NCBI GenBank assembly: GCA_900642245.1
Contig: CAAAJI010000363.1
Span: forward strand, 24,238-54,483
DNA from: Fragilaria radians
Taxonomy: Eukaryota > Bacillariophyta > Fragilariophyceae > Fragilariales > Fragilariaceae
DNA: 30,246 nucleotides
Direction of reading: 5' to 3'
Shown here piece by piece: positions 1 to 8,589 of this stretch (positions are counted from its first letter, which is position 1; each line of letters opens with the position of its first letter). A program made the translations under genes and the position numbers. Under the pieces are notes generated by a model that was not told the origin of the DNA, searched no databases, and saw nothing but the letters and a program-made list of their open reading frames with translations.

Positions 1-374
1 AAATGCTCTGCCAATAGTGCTTTGTTGGCCGTCACAACAGATTTCTTTGCCTTAAGTGCACTCTCTACAACTGTCTTGGCCAAACCTGTCCCTCCCATTA
101 CTTCAACAACCATATCGATAGAGTCATCATTGATAATGGATTCAATATCCGTAACAACTTTGGTAAGTGTCGTGTCGATGTTGAAGTCACGTTTCTTGGT
201 GGCATCGCGCACGCATAACTTAGTGACGACGCAAGGACGATTGGAAGATGATTCTTTGCTTCCTTGACTCATGAGAAGTTCATATGTTCCACCACCCACG
301 ACACCACCTCCAACTAGACCGATACGAAGAGGTGGTGTGACACGAGCAGCGGCAGTGGCGATAACCGATGACAT
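1..374 (-). CDS. Homoserine dehydrogenase, N-terminal part (runs off the window)
   Basis: Reading the minus strand from the ATG at 374-372 gives 124 open codons that continue past base 1, so only the N-terminus is present. The product begins MSSVIATAAARVTPPLRIGL and enters a Rossmann NAD(P)-binding loop, GLVGGGVVGGG, at about residues 19-29. Near residues 112-123 it reads VVTANKALLAEH, the hallmark segment of homoserine dehydrogenase. The enzyme reduces aspartate semialdehyde to homoserine, the branch point to threonine and methionine. There is no aspartokinase domain before the Rossmann fold, so this is a monofunctional type, unless a domain follows outside the window. The short N-terminus has no obvious signal peptide, and a plastid or mitochondrial presequence is not evident. 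The gene is divergent from the TraB-like gene, with about 113 bp between the ATGs, so they probably share a promoter region. Confidence 0.9.
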   Translation of the reverse strand, partial: MSSVIATAAARVTPPLRIGLVGGGVVGGGTYELLMSQGSKESSSNRPCVVTKLCVRDATKKRDFNIDTTLTKVVTDIESIINDDSIDMVVEVMGGTGLAKTVVESALKAKKSVVTANKALLAEH

Positions 375-487
375 GATTGATGTGATTTGATTTTAATGTG
401 ATTTCTAAATATATAGTACGAAGGGCTAGCTGTAGTTGTCACACAATATTCACCATTAACCTTATCAAGATAAAATGGCAAGTTATT

Positions 488-1726
488 ATGAAAGGACTAC
501 CATCCAGTAGAATTCGTAACGGTATTCTTCCTTTTTGGAATGTCATAAAATCCAAAGAACAACTAATACTCAGAAAAATGAACAAAATTTGTTCATGTCA
601 TTGCCTCCCCTGGTTTGTTATCGTTTCTATCTTTATTTCTCTACTAACACCATGTGAATCTTGGATGAGTCCATCCAATTTCTATTTCCCACGGATTGCT
701 TATAGTCGGACTCAACGTCATGCTTCACAAATATTGGAATTTGTGGAACCAGAAACTGGAGTTACTGTGACTTTAATCGGGTCGATGCATTACAATCCCG
801 CATCCATAAGACTTGCAACGGATACTATTCAAGATTTGGCGGAAAAGAATCAATTGGCATCAGTTATCATTGAAAGTTGCGATTTACGGTATGAATCTTC
901 TCGAAGGACACCATTATGGTTGAAATCCATTTTGAGGTCTGAAATGTCGGCTGCTTGTGATGTTTCATTGGCATATGGTCGTCCTGTCATATTGGGAGAT
1001 CAACGTATCAATATCACACTTTCCGGTTTGCAATATGCCCTTCAGGAGACGATGCTAGATTTGATCCAACCCACAAACGGAGGTTGGTCACGGATTAAAA
1101 CGACACTTACGGATACCTGGGGTAAGGTGTCGGTTCCCTCCGAATCCCCATACTTGACCATAACATCATTTCTTGATCCAACTCTCTTACTAGCATCACC
1201 CATATCCTTAATCAAGTATCCTTTGTCATACATTGCACGGGCACCTGTGGGGAGCGTCTTGGCCATTCTCACACTCTCTGGACTTATGGATTTATCCAGC
1301 GTTACCACATCGGAGATGTCCGACATCCATTCCAACTTTGGGATGGAAATTCTAGCTTCTCTTTGTATTTCGTTCCTTGAGGTTTTGGTTTTTACACGGA
1401 TACTGCTGAAGGAAATTTTGCACGATCGCAATATTGTCTTGGCAGACAGTATACTCTCTCAATGTCGATTGTACCAACGTCAAAAGCCAACAAATATGTT
1501 TGAAATAAGACCATCCTTTCCCTGGTGGAAGGCTCGCAGCGATAACTGGAATCAAGACAACAGCCAAAGTAATATCTTTTACGTAGAACCTTCACCAGCG
1601 TCTATCTCTTTTAAAGGGAGAGATGCTGGACATCTAGAAGACGAAAGAAGTGTAGTAGCTGTGGTAGGCATGGCTCATTGCAATGGAATACATAAGATTT
1701 TGATGGAACGCGCAAGTATCCTTTGA
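488..1726 (+). CDS. TraB/GumN (PrgY, Tiki-like) family membrane protein
   Basis: An intact 412-codon frame runs from the first in-frame ATG after a TATA-like AAATATATAG (about 407-416) to TGA at 1724-1726. The TraB-family signatures are visible: a first GX2H motif in LIGSMHYNP (bases about 770-796), a glutamate in VIIESC followed by an arginine, an RNIVLADSI segment matching the family RD..MA, and a second GX2H motif in VVGMAHCNGI near the C-terminus. In the family, the paired GX2H motifs and the glutamate form the putative metal site. Two hydrophobic stretches lie in the middle (around 1195-1290 and 1340-1400), so the protein is probably membrane-bound. A second ATG at 578 would put a signal-peptide-like segment (WFVIVSIFISLLTPCES) at the very N-terminus. 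The following W could be a weak diatom plastid-type cleavage site, so 578 is a serious alternative start. The substrate is unknown. Confidence 0.8.
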   Translation: MKGLPSSRIRNGILPFWNVIKSKEQLILRKMNKICSCHCLPWFVIVSIFISLLTPCESWMSPSNFYFPRIAYSRTQRHASQILEFVEPETGVTVTLIGSMHYNPASIRLATDTIQDLAEKNQLASVIIESCDLRYESSRRTPLWLKSILRSEMSAACDVSLAYGRPVILGDQRINITLSGLQYALQETMLDLIQPTNGGWSRIKTTLTDTWGKVSVPSESPYLTITSFLDPTLLLASPISLIKYPLSYIARAPVGSVLAILTLSGLMDLSSVTTSEMSDIHSNFGMEILASLCISFLEVLVFTRILLKEILHDRNIVLADSILSQCRLYQRQKPTNMFEIRPSFPWWKARSDNWNQDNSQSNIFYVEPSPASISFKGRDAGHLEDERSVVAVVGMAHCNGIHKILMERASIL

Positions 1727-2099
1727 AATATGACATGATATAAAATACCTTTCAACTGTGGAGGTTTTTTCACTACTCATAAAGAAAATCAAAGGAGAAT
1801 AAGTAATGATCAATATGACCTTCGCATTCAATTCTGAATTTTGTATTCTCTGGTATTAATAAAGCGTCATACTGATTGAAATAAATGCTCTTATAATTAT
1901 TCAATTGTTGAATTTTCGAAAGAATTTTATTATATTCACTAGTAGTTGGAGCTTGCTTTGCTACGCACTCTTTGCAGGGTAAGTGACAACTATGTAATCT
2001 GAATGGGAGGCATGATCATTGTAATTTTGTATAATGTTTATTCTTAAGTGATAACTTCTGAATAAAGTACATTCGAAAATTTTGTTCAGTTGATCCAGT

Positions 2100-2713
2100 C
2101 AGTACTACTTACCACTTGACAAACCCACATACAAACTGTCCATGTGTGAATACTTCTGATCCCAAGTATACACCTACCTGGTTGAAAGACTGTCCTTGTG
2201 ACCTATTTATTGTCATAGCAAATGCACCTATGACAGGGAACTGTCTCCTGTGTAGCGTGAAAGGTAATCTTGGATCATCACAACATAGTGTAATTCTTGG
2301 TATAAATACTTCTTCTCCAGCATACTCAATAGATTTCTGGACATACTTAAAAGCTGCATTCTACTTCCATTTGATAACCCTCTTGATGGATTCAGATTTC
2401 TCAGCAGCATAACAAACTGTCCATTTCTTACTTCAAGATCATGTGAAGGAAGGCCTGAAAGTTGTAATGTATTTAAGAATTCAACTGGATAACTACCAGC
2501 TCAAGACTTAAAACCTTACTGTTAATCATCGTAAGAAAGACCCTTTTGTCAAAATTTTGTCCGTCATCAAGTATGTCATTAATATGTCCTTCTATACTAT
2601 TTCCCGTAGCCAACATACTATCTGGTATCTCAGTATGCTATTCCACTACTTGCCACTACCATTCAGTTGAAACCCTCACTCCGTAAATACTTCAAAATAT
2701 TGTTATAAAGATA
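2100..2713 (-). pseudogene. Helitron helicase relic, part 2 (C-terminal PIF1-like motifs)
   Basis: This continues the helicase after the inner insertion: YLYNNILKYLRSEG, then VVASSGIA after a stop, then IPDSMLATGNSIEGHI. Next is VEFLNTLQLSGLPSHDLEVR, MLLRNLNPSRGLSNGSRM, and in a shifted frame EVFIPRITL, LPFTLHRRQFPV and FAMTINRSQGQS, finishing with a frameshifted YVGLSSGK. The order matches Helitron/PIF1 helicases. The stretch that normally holds the Walker B region and following motifs, between VASSGIA and IP..ML, is absent, so there is an internal deletion as well as frameshifts and stops. Confidence 0.8.
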
Positions 2714-2718
2714 CTAGT

Positions 2719-3195
2719 AGTTGGTGCTTGCTTTGCTCCGCAAATTTGATTTTTTTACAAAAGAGAATGTCTTTGATTTTTACATTTTCAACAGCAGTTA
2801 AGACTTTTTACGATTGTTATTTGTGAACCTAGGATTTACAGATCATACAATCTGATGTATGGCACAATATTTTAGTTTTACTACTTGAGTTGACATGTCA
2901 TTGGAATCTATAGTTGCATTCAATATCACAGGACTTAAATTTAATTTTACCATTGATTTAGCATTTGCATTAGGAAAGTGTAAAGTCATTCTTTACCTAT
3001 TAAAACTATGGTTTAACGACTTATTTCAGCTTTTTCTTGCGCTATTGTTGTAGAAGTTATTGGTGTTGCTAAATTGGAACGAAAAAGATTGTCGGTAAAA
3101 AATCAAAATAAACCTGTAAGTGCAAAATCAATATTGTTCTTTTGATAGCTTTATAAAATATGTTCTTAACTTGTTTGACATTTTAAAAAGTGAGA
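2719..3195. repeat. Copy A of a diverged ~480-bp direct repeat in the inner Helitron
   Basis: It starts with GTTGGTGCTTGCTTTGCTCC and aligns along its length with copy B (3470-3964) at an offset growing from 751 to about 769 bp. Shared anchors include GTGAACCTAG (2823 and 3582), TCTATAGTTGCATTCAA (2907 and 3667) and TTGATAGCTTTATAAAAT (3142 and 3911). Many substitutions and small indels separate the copies. Confidence 0.85.
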
Positions 3196-3469
3196 CAAGT
3201 GAAGGATTAATACAAATTGAGCTATCCCAAAGATACAATGATATAATTGATCCATATGATTAATGCCATTGAAACCAGCTTTAATTAGACTGAAGATTAA
3301 GAGCACAAAGATGTTTTCCCTCAATTTCAAAGGAATTTTGTTATTAGTTTTTAGTGTTTTGAAGGAATTGAACTGCAGATGAATATTGCAATTAGATCTA
3401 TCCACATTTCAGTAGCATTGAATGACAATTGAGTTAATATCCTGCAGTTTACAGCTGAAAGTCTCCACA

Positions 3470-3964
3470 AGTTGGTGCTTGCTTTGCTCCGCAAAGTTAA
3501 CTATTTTACAAAAGAGAATGCATCTTTGAATTTTTACATTTCCAGCAAAAATTATGACAAAGATTTGTATGATTGATATTTGTGAACCTAGAATTTGCAT
3601 GTCAAACAACATGATGCATGACATAAATATTTAAGTTTTAACACTTGACCAAACATGCCATTGGTATCTATAGTTGCATTCAACATCACAGAACTTAAAG
3701 TTAATTATACCATTGATTTAGAATTGGCATTGGGAAGGTGTAATTTAGTAATTCCATTTTTTCTCTTTTAAAATATGGTTTAAAGACATACTTTAGCGTT
3801 TTCTTGCTCTATTGTTGTAGAAGTTATTGGTACTGCTGTTATTGCAATGTCAACGTTTGTTGGTGAATAAGTCAAAATAAAGCTGTTGCTGGAAAGTAGA
3901 TATTGTTGTTTTGATAGCTTTATAAAATGTTTTCTTTACTTGTTTGACAGTGAAAAAAATGAGA
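3470..3964. repeat. Copy B of the ~480-bp direct repeat in the inner Helitron
   Basis: It is homologous to 2719-3195. It also begins with the GTTGGTGCTTGCTTTGCTCC hairpin segment, but the CTAG terminus that precedes copy A is replaced by an unrelated CCACAA, so this internal 3' end has decayed or was never complete. Confidence 0.85.
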
Positions 3965-4144
3965 TATATGAAAGAAATATTAGCCAAACCCCTATTGATT
4001 TTAGTCCCTCACTCTGTAACAGCATTCTTACTCGATCACTTTCTCGAGTACTATACGTTGTATTTGCAATATATTTTCAAAACCTGCAAGGGTTAAGGGG
4101 TAGCATCGGCTAGATCGGATGTGAAACTTTTTTAGTAGTGTAGA

Positions 4145-4600
4145 TGTCTTACCAGTACCACCGTGCCCATCAATGAAAAACACTTTTCCCTGTATATTGT
4201 CTGAATTTCTAACAGTTGCAAAAATTTGATCAATTATGTGCCTTTGATTCTCATTCAAGGATAGAACAAAATCTTCAACATCATCATTGTTGTCATGTAT
4301 AGTATCATCATTATTAGGCTAAGACAATTTTTGTCATCTAAAGCATCTCCAATAAATGCAGGTATATCTATAAGATTTGACATTTGTATGCTGAAAGGTT
4401 GAAGATGTGAATTCAATATTTGAATTACATAAATTCGTTTCTGCCTTTCAGTCACTTGTCTTTGATCTTCAGCCATAGCATCAAAATGCCTATGAAAAAG
4501 ACCTGAGGATCACCAAAAGTAAGCAATCTAACAAACAATCTTCTGGTTTTATTTGGCATTGCTGAAAGTGCTGCTTCTTACATGCAAGTGTTAGTGTAGC
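4145..4600 (-). pseudogene. Helitron helicase relic, part 1 (pre-helicase segment and Walker A)
   Basis: Minus-strand fragments in at least three frames match the order of a Helitron RepHel protein. First is MPNKTRRLFVRLLTFGDPQ (about 4570-4505). Then comes AMAEDQRQVTERQKRIYVIQ (from about 4476), similar to the family 'M-E-D' segment. After a one-base frameshift near 4320 follows LNENQRHIIDQIF and the Walker A loop DGHGGTGKT, ending at 4145. The frame is then cut by the inner Helitron and resumes at 2713. It cannot make a working helicase. Confidence 0.75.
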
Positions 4601-5440
4601 AATGGCAAGTGTTAGTAACAATGGAAAATTGAATAGCAAAACTAAAGGAGATAAAGAAGATAGAAATAGAAATTTAGCAAGCAGGTTGAAGATAGGTGCT
4701 AAAGAGTTAAAAAGGGGCAACGCGGAGTTTTGTCCAACTTTGTGCGGGTGACAACTGTCCGCAATAATTAGTCATTATTCTATATGTTACTAAAGATCAC
4801 TTGCGCTCTATCCAGCGATTCTAGTCTGCCTTGCACACAATTGTTCACTATAATTTCAACTACAGAGTTACAGCTTTTGAAAAATTGTACATGTCCCATG
4901 CATGTCCTACAACACCCGGTCATTATCCCACAGGTAGCTCACCAGACCCTGGGATTGAGAGGTTCGCGATAGATTTGGAAGGTTTACTTCTCTTCTCCAC
5001 AATACTCTCGTATAGCTTCTACGTAGAATTATTAAGTGTTACTCTGTCACAAAATGAGAATTAGGTTACTCAGGTTTATGCTCTGGAGATTTATAGAGCC
5101 AAGCTTTTAGGAGTAACGTGCTTCTCCCGCACTAAGTTGTTTCAAGTTTTAAAGAGTGTCTTGTGTACTCCCCTTGCAATTACAATTTAAAGAAAAGTAA
5201 AGAAATAATTGAAAGAGAATACATAATTACCATATTAATCGAAAAAATATAAAAAGCATAAATATGTCCTAAGATAATTAAAGTGTACTTAAATCTTTTA
5301 GGTGATTAACTATGGAACTCATAGTCGTCAAGGGTGAGATCAAATAGTGGATAGAATTAAAGGCTTGTAAATATATCAACGTACCACTTACCATGTTAAG
5401 AGAGATAATTGTTGTTTTAAGTTGTAAAATATAGTCATGC
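4600..5440. other. Helitron interior without recognisable coding sequence
   Basis: This stretch lies between the first helicase fragment and the GTCAAGTC tract. Short open frames on the plus strand (e.g. 4784-5064) have no recognised motif. No HUH Rep motif was seen on either strand. Confidence 0.4.
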
Positions 5441-5840
5441 CATGCCATATAGCTCCTCAAGTAACATCATCAACTCATACCAAATCCATAGTAAGCTCAA
5501 GTCATCAGCTCAATTCAAGTCTATATTGTAAGATCAGGTCAAGTCAATCATATGTTCTGGTCAAGTCTGAGGTAACTGAGGTCAAGCCCTATTTAACTCA
5601 AATTATCCAATTCCAAGATTGAGTTGGGACCAGGCATCCCAAAGTCCCTGCTTATGAAAACCCAAGTTGGGTCAAATCCAAAGTAAGTCTGATGTAAGGT
5701 CCAGTCAAGTCCATTCCAATGTCGGTAAGTCAGGTGGGATCAGATGATGTAAGTAAGTCATGTCATCAAGTCCAATGATGTAAGGTAAGTACGTCATGTC
5801 ATCAATTGTGTAAGTTAAGGTCAAGTCCCATGATGTGTTT
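5440..5840. repeat. Degenerate short-period repeat rich in GTCAAGTC / ATGATGTAAG
   Basis: Many imperfect copies of GGTCAAGTCC, AAGTCAAGT and ATGATGTAAGTAAGTC follow one another. The clearest unit is about 35 bp (GTAAGTCATGTCATCAA..., about 5745-5815). The tract lies inside the outer Helitron, upstream of its helicase relic, where a Rep domain would be expected in an intact element. No coding sequence is seen in it. Confidence 0.65.
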
Positions 5841-6063
5841 CACATGAGTTGCCAAAATTCAGGGGAGACATTCTGGGAAGTAAAAGGGATAGTAAATACA
5901 AGCATATCTGATAGTAGAAACAATGATACACAGATTGTAGTAAAATAGAAAGTGAAGGGTGGGGATGTGGACAATTAGGGAGTTGCTTATTTTACAGGTA
6001 AAACACGTTATAGTTTGCAGCGTGAAACTTTTTTTGTAGCAGGATACTTTAGAATTACAACCT

Positions 6064-6474
6064 GCTCAATGGCTGATGCAAAAATTGAGTTTAAATGGAT
6101 GCATTCACAAAAACAGTTTCAATTTCAAATTTAATGCTGGAGTGCTATTTCAATATCTTATGCGCATCATCTTGAGCTCTAAGGTTGATAGAATAGACTT
6201 CATTCTATTTAGGAATAATTAGACCCTGAAGGCTGCTAACAACAGCAAAATACAGACCCACTTTACAGCTCAATGGCTGATGCAAAAATTGAGTTTAAAT
6301 GGATGCATTCACAAAAACAGTTTCAATTTCAAATTTAATGCTGGAGTGCTATTTCAATATCTTATGCGCATCATCTTGAGCTCTAAGGTTGATAGAATAG
6401 ACTTCATTCTATTTAGGAATAATTAGACCCTGAAGGCTGCTAACAACAGCAAAATACAGACCCACTTTACAGCT
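6064..6474. repeat. Perfect 204-bp tandem duplication
   Basis: The sequence from 6064 (GCTCAATGGCTGATGC...) to 6267 is repeated from 6268 to 6471, and GCT continues to 6474. I read no difference between the copies. The duplication starts 20 bp beyond the outer Helitron's 5' end and stops 30 bp before the 3' end of the YibB-like gene, so it lies in that gene's 3' flank. Confidence 0.9.
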
Positions 6475-6503
6475 TTTCACTTCATGATGTTCATACATGC
6501 TAC

Positions 6504-8174
6504 TCATGCTTTCGACGTGACACGTTTGATGAACTTGGAAAAATTTGCATTCACATTTATTCGATAGGACGCTCCTCTATCTGATAAGTTCGCAAGTACT
6601 GGAGTCGTGATATATTGATGATCTCCTCCAAAGTGGAGTATGTATTTCAAACCAAAGTATGGATTGTCATCTGCCTCTGCCTTGTTGACGTAGAGACATA
6701 GTGGTGATGTTCGTATACATGTATGTTGCATCACTAGTTGGTCATCACCAATGAAGTATCCACGACGGATGAATTGGTAGATTGACATTTCAAATTCCTT
6801 ATGAAATATCTTCCAGGAATCTGCATATCCGATAGCTTGAGAACTAGAATGGAAAAAGTAACGCCAATGCTTTGTTGACAACCAAGTATCATCTTGGACT
6901 GCTACTGGTTTGTGTGCCATAAACAGCATGGAATGACGAGGAATTAAAGATGGGTACCGAACAATCCATTTATTTTCGTAACGATCATCAGATGTAAACC
7001 GAAAACTACCAATGTCACACCACATGAATATTTTACTCTGAAAAGGATTCAATCGTATAGCCTCTTGGATCCACCATGTCTTACTTAACCAGATCCAGAA
7101 TAGCTCATAGGTATGATGCGTCACTTTTTCTGGGTCCATGGCAAGCTGATTCTCCCAGAAGGAAGCATTGAATGTCGTGGCGAGTGGAACTTCGCTCAGA
7201 TTCATTGGAATTATCAGGGTACTGTTTGCCTTCCCTCCTCGAAATTGTGTTATCCATTCAATTCGATTTGGCTCAACAAAAATTATAATTGGCTCCATGA
7301 TGGAAAGCATGGTTCTCATCCAACGATGATATTCTTGGATAGAATGCTTGGATTTGAGTGGAAAGAATGCTGTAACAACTGTTGTATGATGTTGGGACGG
7401 GGGCTCCATAATTGGGACCATGGACCATTTTGGAGATTTTTGTATGAGATACTTAGCATAATTCTTGTCAGACCAGGGGAAAAAGCTTGCATCTTGTACT
7501 AGATCGGGATCGTGAATGATGGTTATCTTCATCTGTTTCGATTGGTAATTTGTAAACGCTATCGATGCAGCATGATTCAGTAACAATGGCACCTGACCGA
7601 ATATTTGATCGACAACGGTATTCGAAGTTCTAACTATACTTGTCTCTTTTGATAATTGTAAATCATTCGGAAAACTAATTGCTGTTGCCTGTTCGCACTT
7701 TATTCGACTTAGGTATCCTGATAGGAAGTCAAATTGAAAATTGTGATTTGAATGCATATGAACAATCCATTTTGACGAAGCTAGGAGGAATACAGACTTT
7801 TGAAGAAATTGATGAACTTTCATCCACAGAAATTGATTGTCAACTCTCTGAGAAAGTGCTATGGGTGTATATTGATCCAGCTGCACCCCGATAAAAAAGA
7901 ATTTATACCCTTTCATCTCGTTTCGAATCACATCTCGTTGCCATTGAGAGATATTCCTAACGTCAATAATAAATAGGATTTCAAACATTTTTACATCATC
8001 CTTGCCTAAATCCTGGCACAAAGGAAAGGCCAAGTGCTGTAGAGACGAATGTATTTGACGATGCTGGTCTGATTGGTCGATTTGATAATCCGAAGGCAGA
8101 TAAAAGAAAGGTCGAATCAAAAGAACAGTCATGATGAGGATTACAAAGAGATAGTATTGACGAATTCTAATCAT
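6504..8174 (-). CDS. HtrL/YibB-family glycosyltransferase-like type II membrane protein
   Basis: A 556-codon frame runs from ATG at 8174 to TGA at 6506-6504. A short basic N-terminus and one membrane segment (residues about 7-25, YLFVILIMTVLLIRPFFY) indicate a type II Golgi/ER protein. The C-terminal half (about 263-530) resembles the HtrL/YibB family: TVVTAFFPLKSKHSIQEYHRW, IIFVEP, WWIQEAIRLNPFQSKIFMW followed by the D-I-G-S-F-R motif, and near the end GDDQLVMQHTC. The family is thought to be glycosyltransferases with a GT-A-like fold. The N-terminal half (about 55-255) contains WIVHMHSN and is not part of that family; I do not recognise it. No intron is needed. The gene is divergent from the calmodulin methyltransferase gene. 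Donor and acceptor are unknown. Confidence 0.75.
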   Translation of the reverse strand: MIRIRQYYLFVILIMTVLLIRPFFYLPSDYQIDQSDQHRQIHSSLQHLAFPLCQDLGKDDVKMFEILFIIDVRNISQWQRDVIRNEMKGYKFFFIGVQLDQYTPIALSQRVDNQFLWMKVHQFLQKSVFLLASSKWIVHMHSNHNFQFDFLSGYLSRIKCEQATAISFPNDLQLSKETSIVRTSNTVVDQIFGQVPLLLNHAASIAFTNYQSKQMKITIIHDPDLVQDASFFPWSDKNYAKYLIQKSPKWSMVPIMEPPSQHHTTVVTAFFPLKSKHSIQEYHRWMRTMLSIMEPIIIFVEPNRIEWITQFRGGKANSTLIIPMNLSEVPLATTFNASFWENQLAMDPEKVTHHTYELFWIWLSKTWWIQEAIRLNPFQSKIFMWCDIGSFRFTSDDRYENKWIVRYPSLIPRHSMLFMAHKPVAVQDDTWLSTKHWRYFFHSSSQAIGYADSWKIFHKEFEMSIYQFIRRGYFIGDDQLVMQHTCIRTSPLCLYVNKAEADDNPYFGLKYILHFGGDHQYITTPVLANLSDRGASYRINVNANFSKFIKRVTSKA

Positions 8175-8355
8175 TGCTATCTTTGTAGTCAAGTATCATC
8201 TCCAATTCTCATCGCTCAAAAAACAAAGTTTCCAGGTTTTGTCCACGTTTCAGCTCGTACCCCTTTTACTCGTTAGATTCTTTCAGTTCAAAAAATTTCG
8301 ATATACCAGTAGAAACAGAAACTGATGAAATCACTATTGTGTTGACAGTTTCCTG

Positions 8356-8365
8356 TATATATAAG
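8356..8365 (+). promoter_or_regulatory. TATA-like element upstream of the CaM methyltransferase gene
   Basis: TATATATAAG sits 225 bp before the ATG at 8590. If it directs transcription about 30 bp downstream, the 5' leader would contain the intron-like segment 8406-8557. The function is inferred from sequence alone. Confidence 0.35.
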
Positions 8366-8405
8366 ATAACAGATGTTGCCAAATACACCGTTGATTTAGT
8401 AGGAG

Positions 8406-8557
8406 GTGAGTTAGGTTGACCGTCATGATAAAACTAATTTAATAAGCACTAATCTAATGTGGAAATCGGGCTGTGTGCTTCCGATCATCCGCGCTTGCAA
8501 GTCCGATTCATCCGCACTAACCATTTTATTACTTGTACTGTTTTCTGCCTTATCCAG
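8406..8557 (+). other. Candidate 5'-leader intron of the CaM methyltransferase gene
   Basis: The donor GGAG|GTGAGT and the acceptor TTTTCTGCCTTATCCAG| are strong GT-AG signals 152 nt apart. Both lie between the TATA-like element and the ATG. The open reading frame itself does not require splicing, so only transcript data could confirm it. Confidence 0.35.
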
Positions 8558-8589
8558 TGTTTTTTTTGTGATCATCTAACGCACTCCTA

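Larger units (their letters stand above)
2714..4144 (-). mobile_element. Inner non-autonomous Helitron nested in the helicase gene of the outer one
   Basis: On the minus strand this 1,431-bp element starts with TC at 4144 (TCTACACTACTAAAAAAGTT) and ends with CTAG at 2717-2714, preceded by a GGAGC/GCACC imperfect hairpin. The 5' subterminal motif CTACNAAAAAAGTTTCAC is shared with the outer element, as is the last ~30 nt. Flanking bases are A at 2713 and T at 4145. Removing it rejoins the outer helicase frame: Walker A GGTGKT at 4145 continues as YLYNNILKYLRSEG from 2713, the expected Helitron helicase sequence. No protein of its own was recognised inside. It contains two diverged copies of a ~480-bp segment (2719-3195 and 3470-3964), each ending in the same 3' hairpin sequence. 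Confidence 0.8.
1939..6044 (-). mobile_element. Decayed Helitron (outer element) with remnants of a PIF1-type helicase
   Basis: Read on the minus strand, the element begins with TC (TCCTGCTACAAAAAAAGTTT, 6044 downwards) and ends in CTAG at 1942-1939. An imperfect stem (GTAGC/GCTCC around AAAGCAA) ends 9 nt before the terminus. The host bases are A at 1938 and T at 6045, as expected for Helitron insertion between A and T. Inside are minus-strand remnants of Helitron helicase: an upstream RepHel segment with M-E-D (about 4440-4570), Walker A GGTGKT (about 4147-4165), VASSGIA (about 2655), and the C-terminal block LRNLNPSRGL, RRQFPV, FAMTINRSQGQS, VGVYL, HGQ (about 2140-2420). Frameshifts, stops and a missing middle section make it non-functional. 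No Rep (HUH) domain was recognised in 4600-6000. The element is interrupted by a second Helitron at 2714-4144. Confidence 0.8.

Noticed and set aside
398..487. Upstream extension of the TraB-like frame to 398
   Set aside because: It begins with GTG, not ATG, and would include the TATA-like element.
4900..4980. GAGAGGTTCGCGAT resembling a tRNA T-arm / B box
   Set aside because: No flanking stem or cloverleaf could be formed and no A box lies at the right distance.
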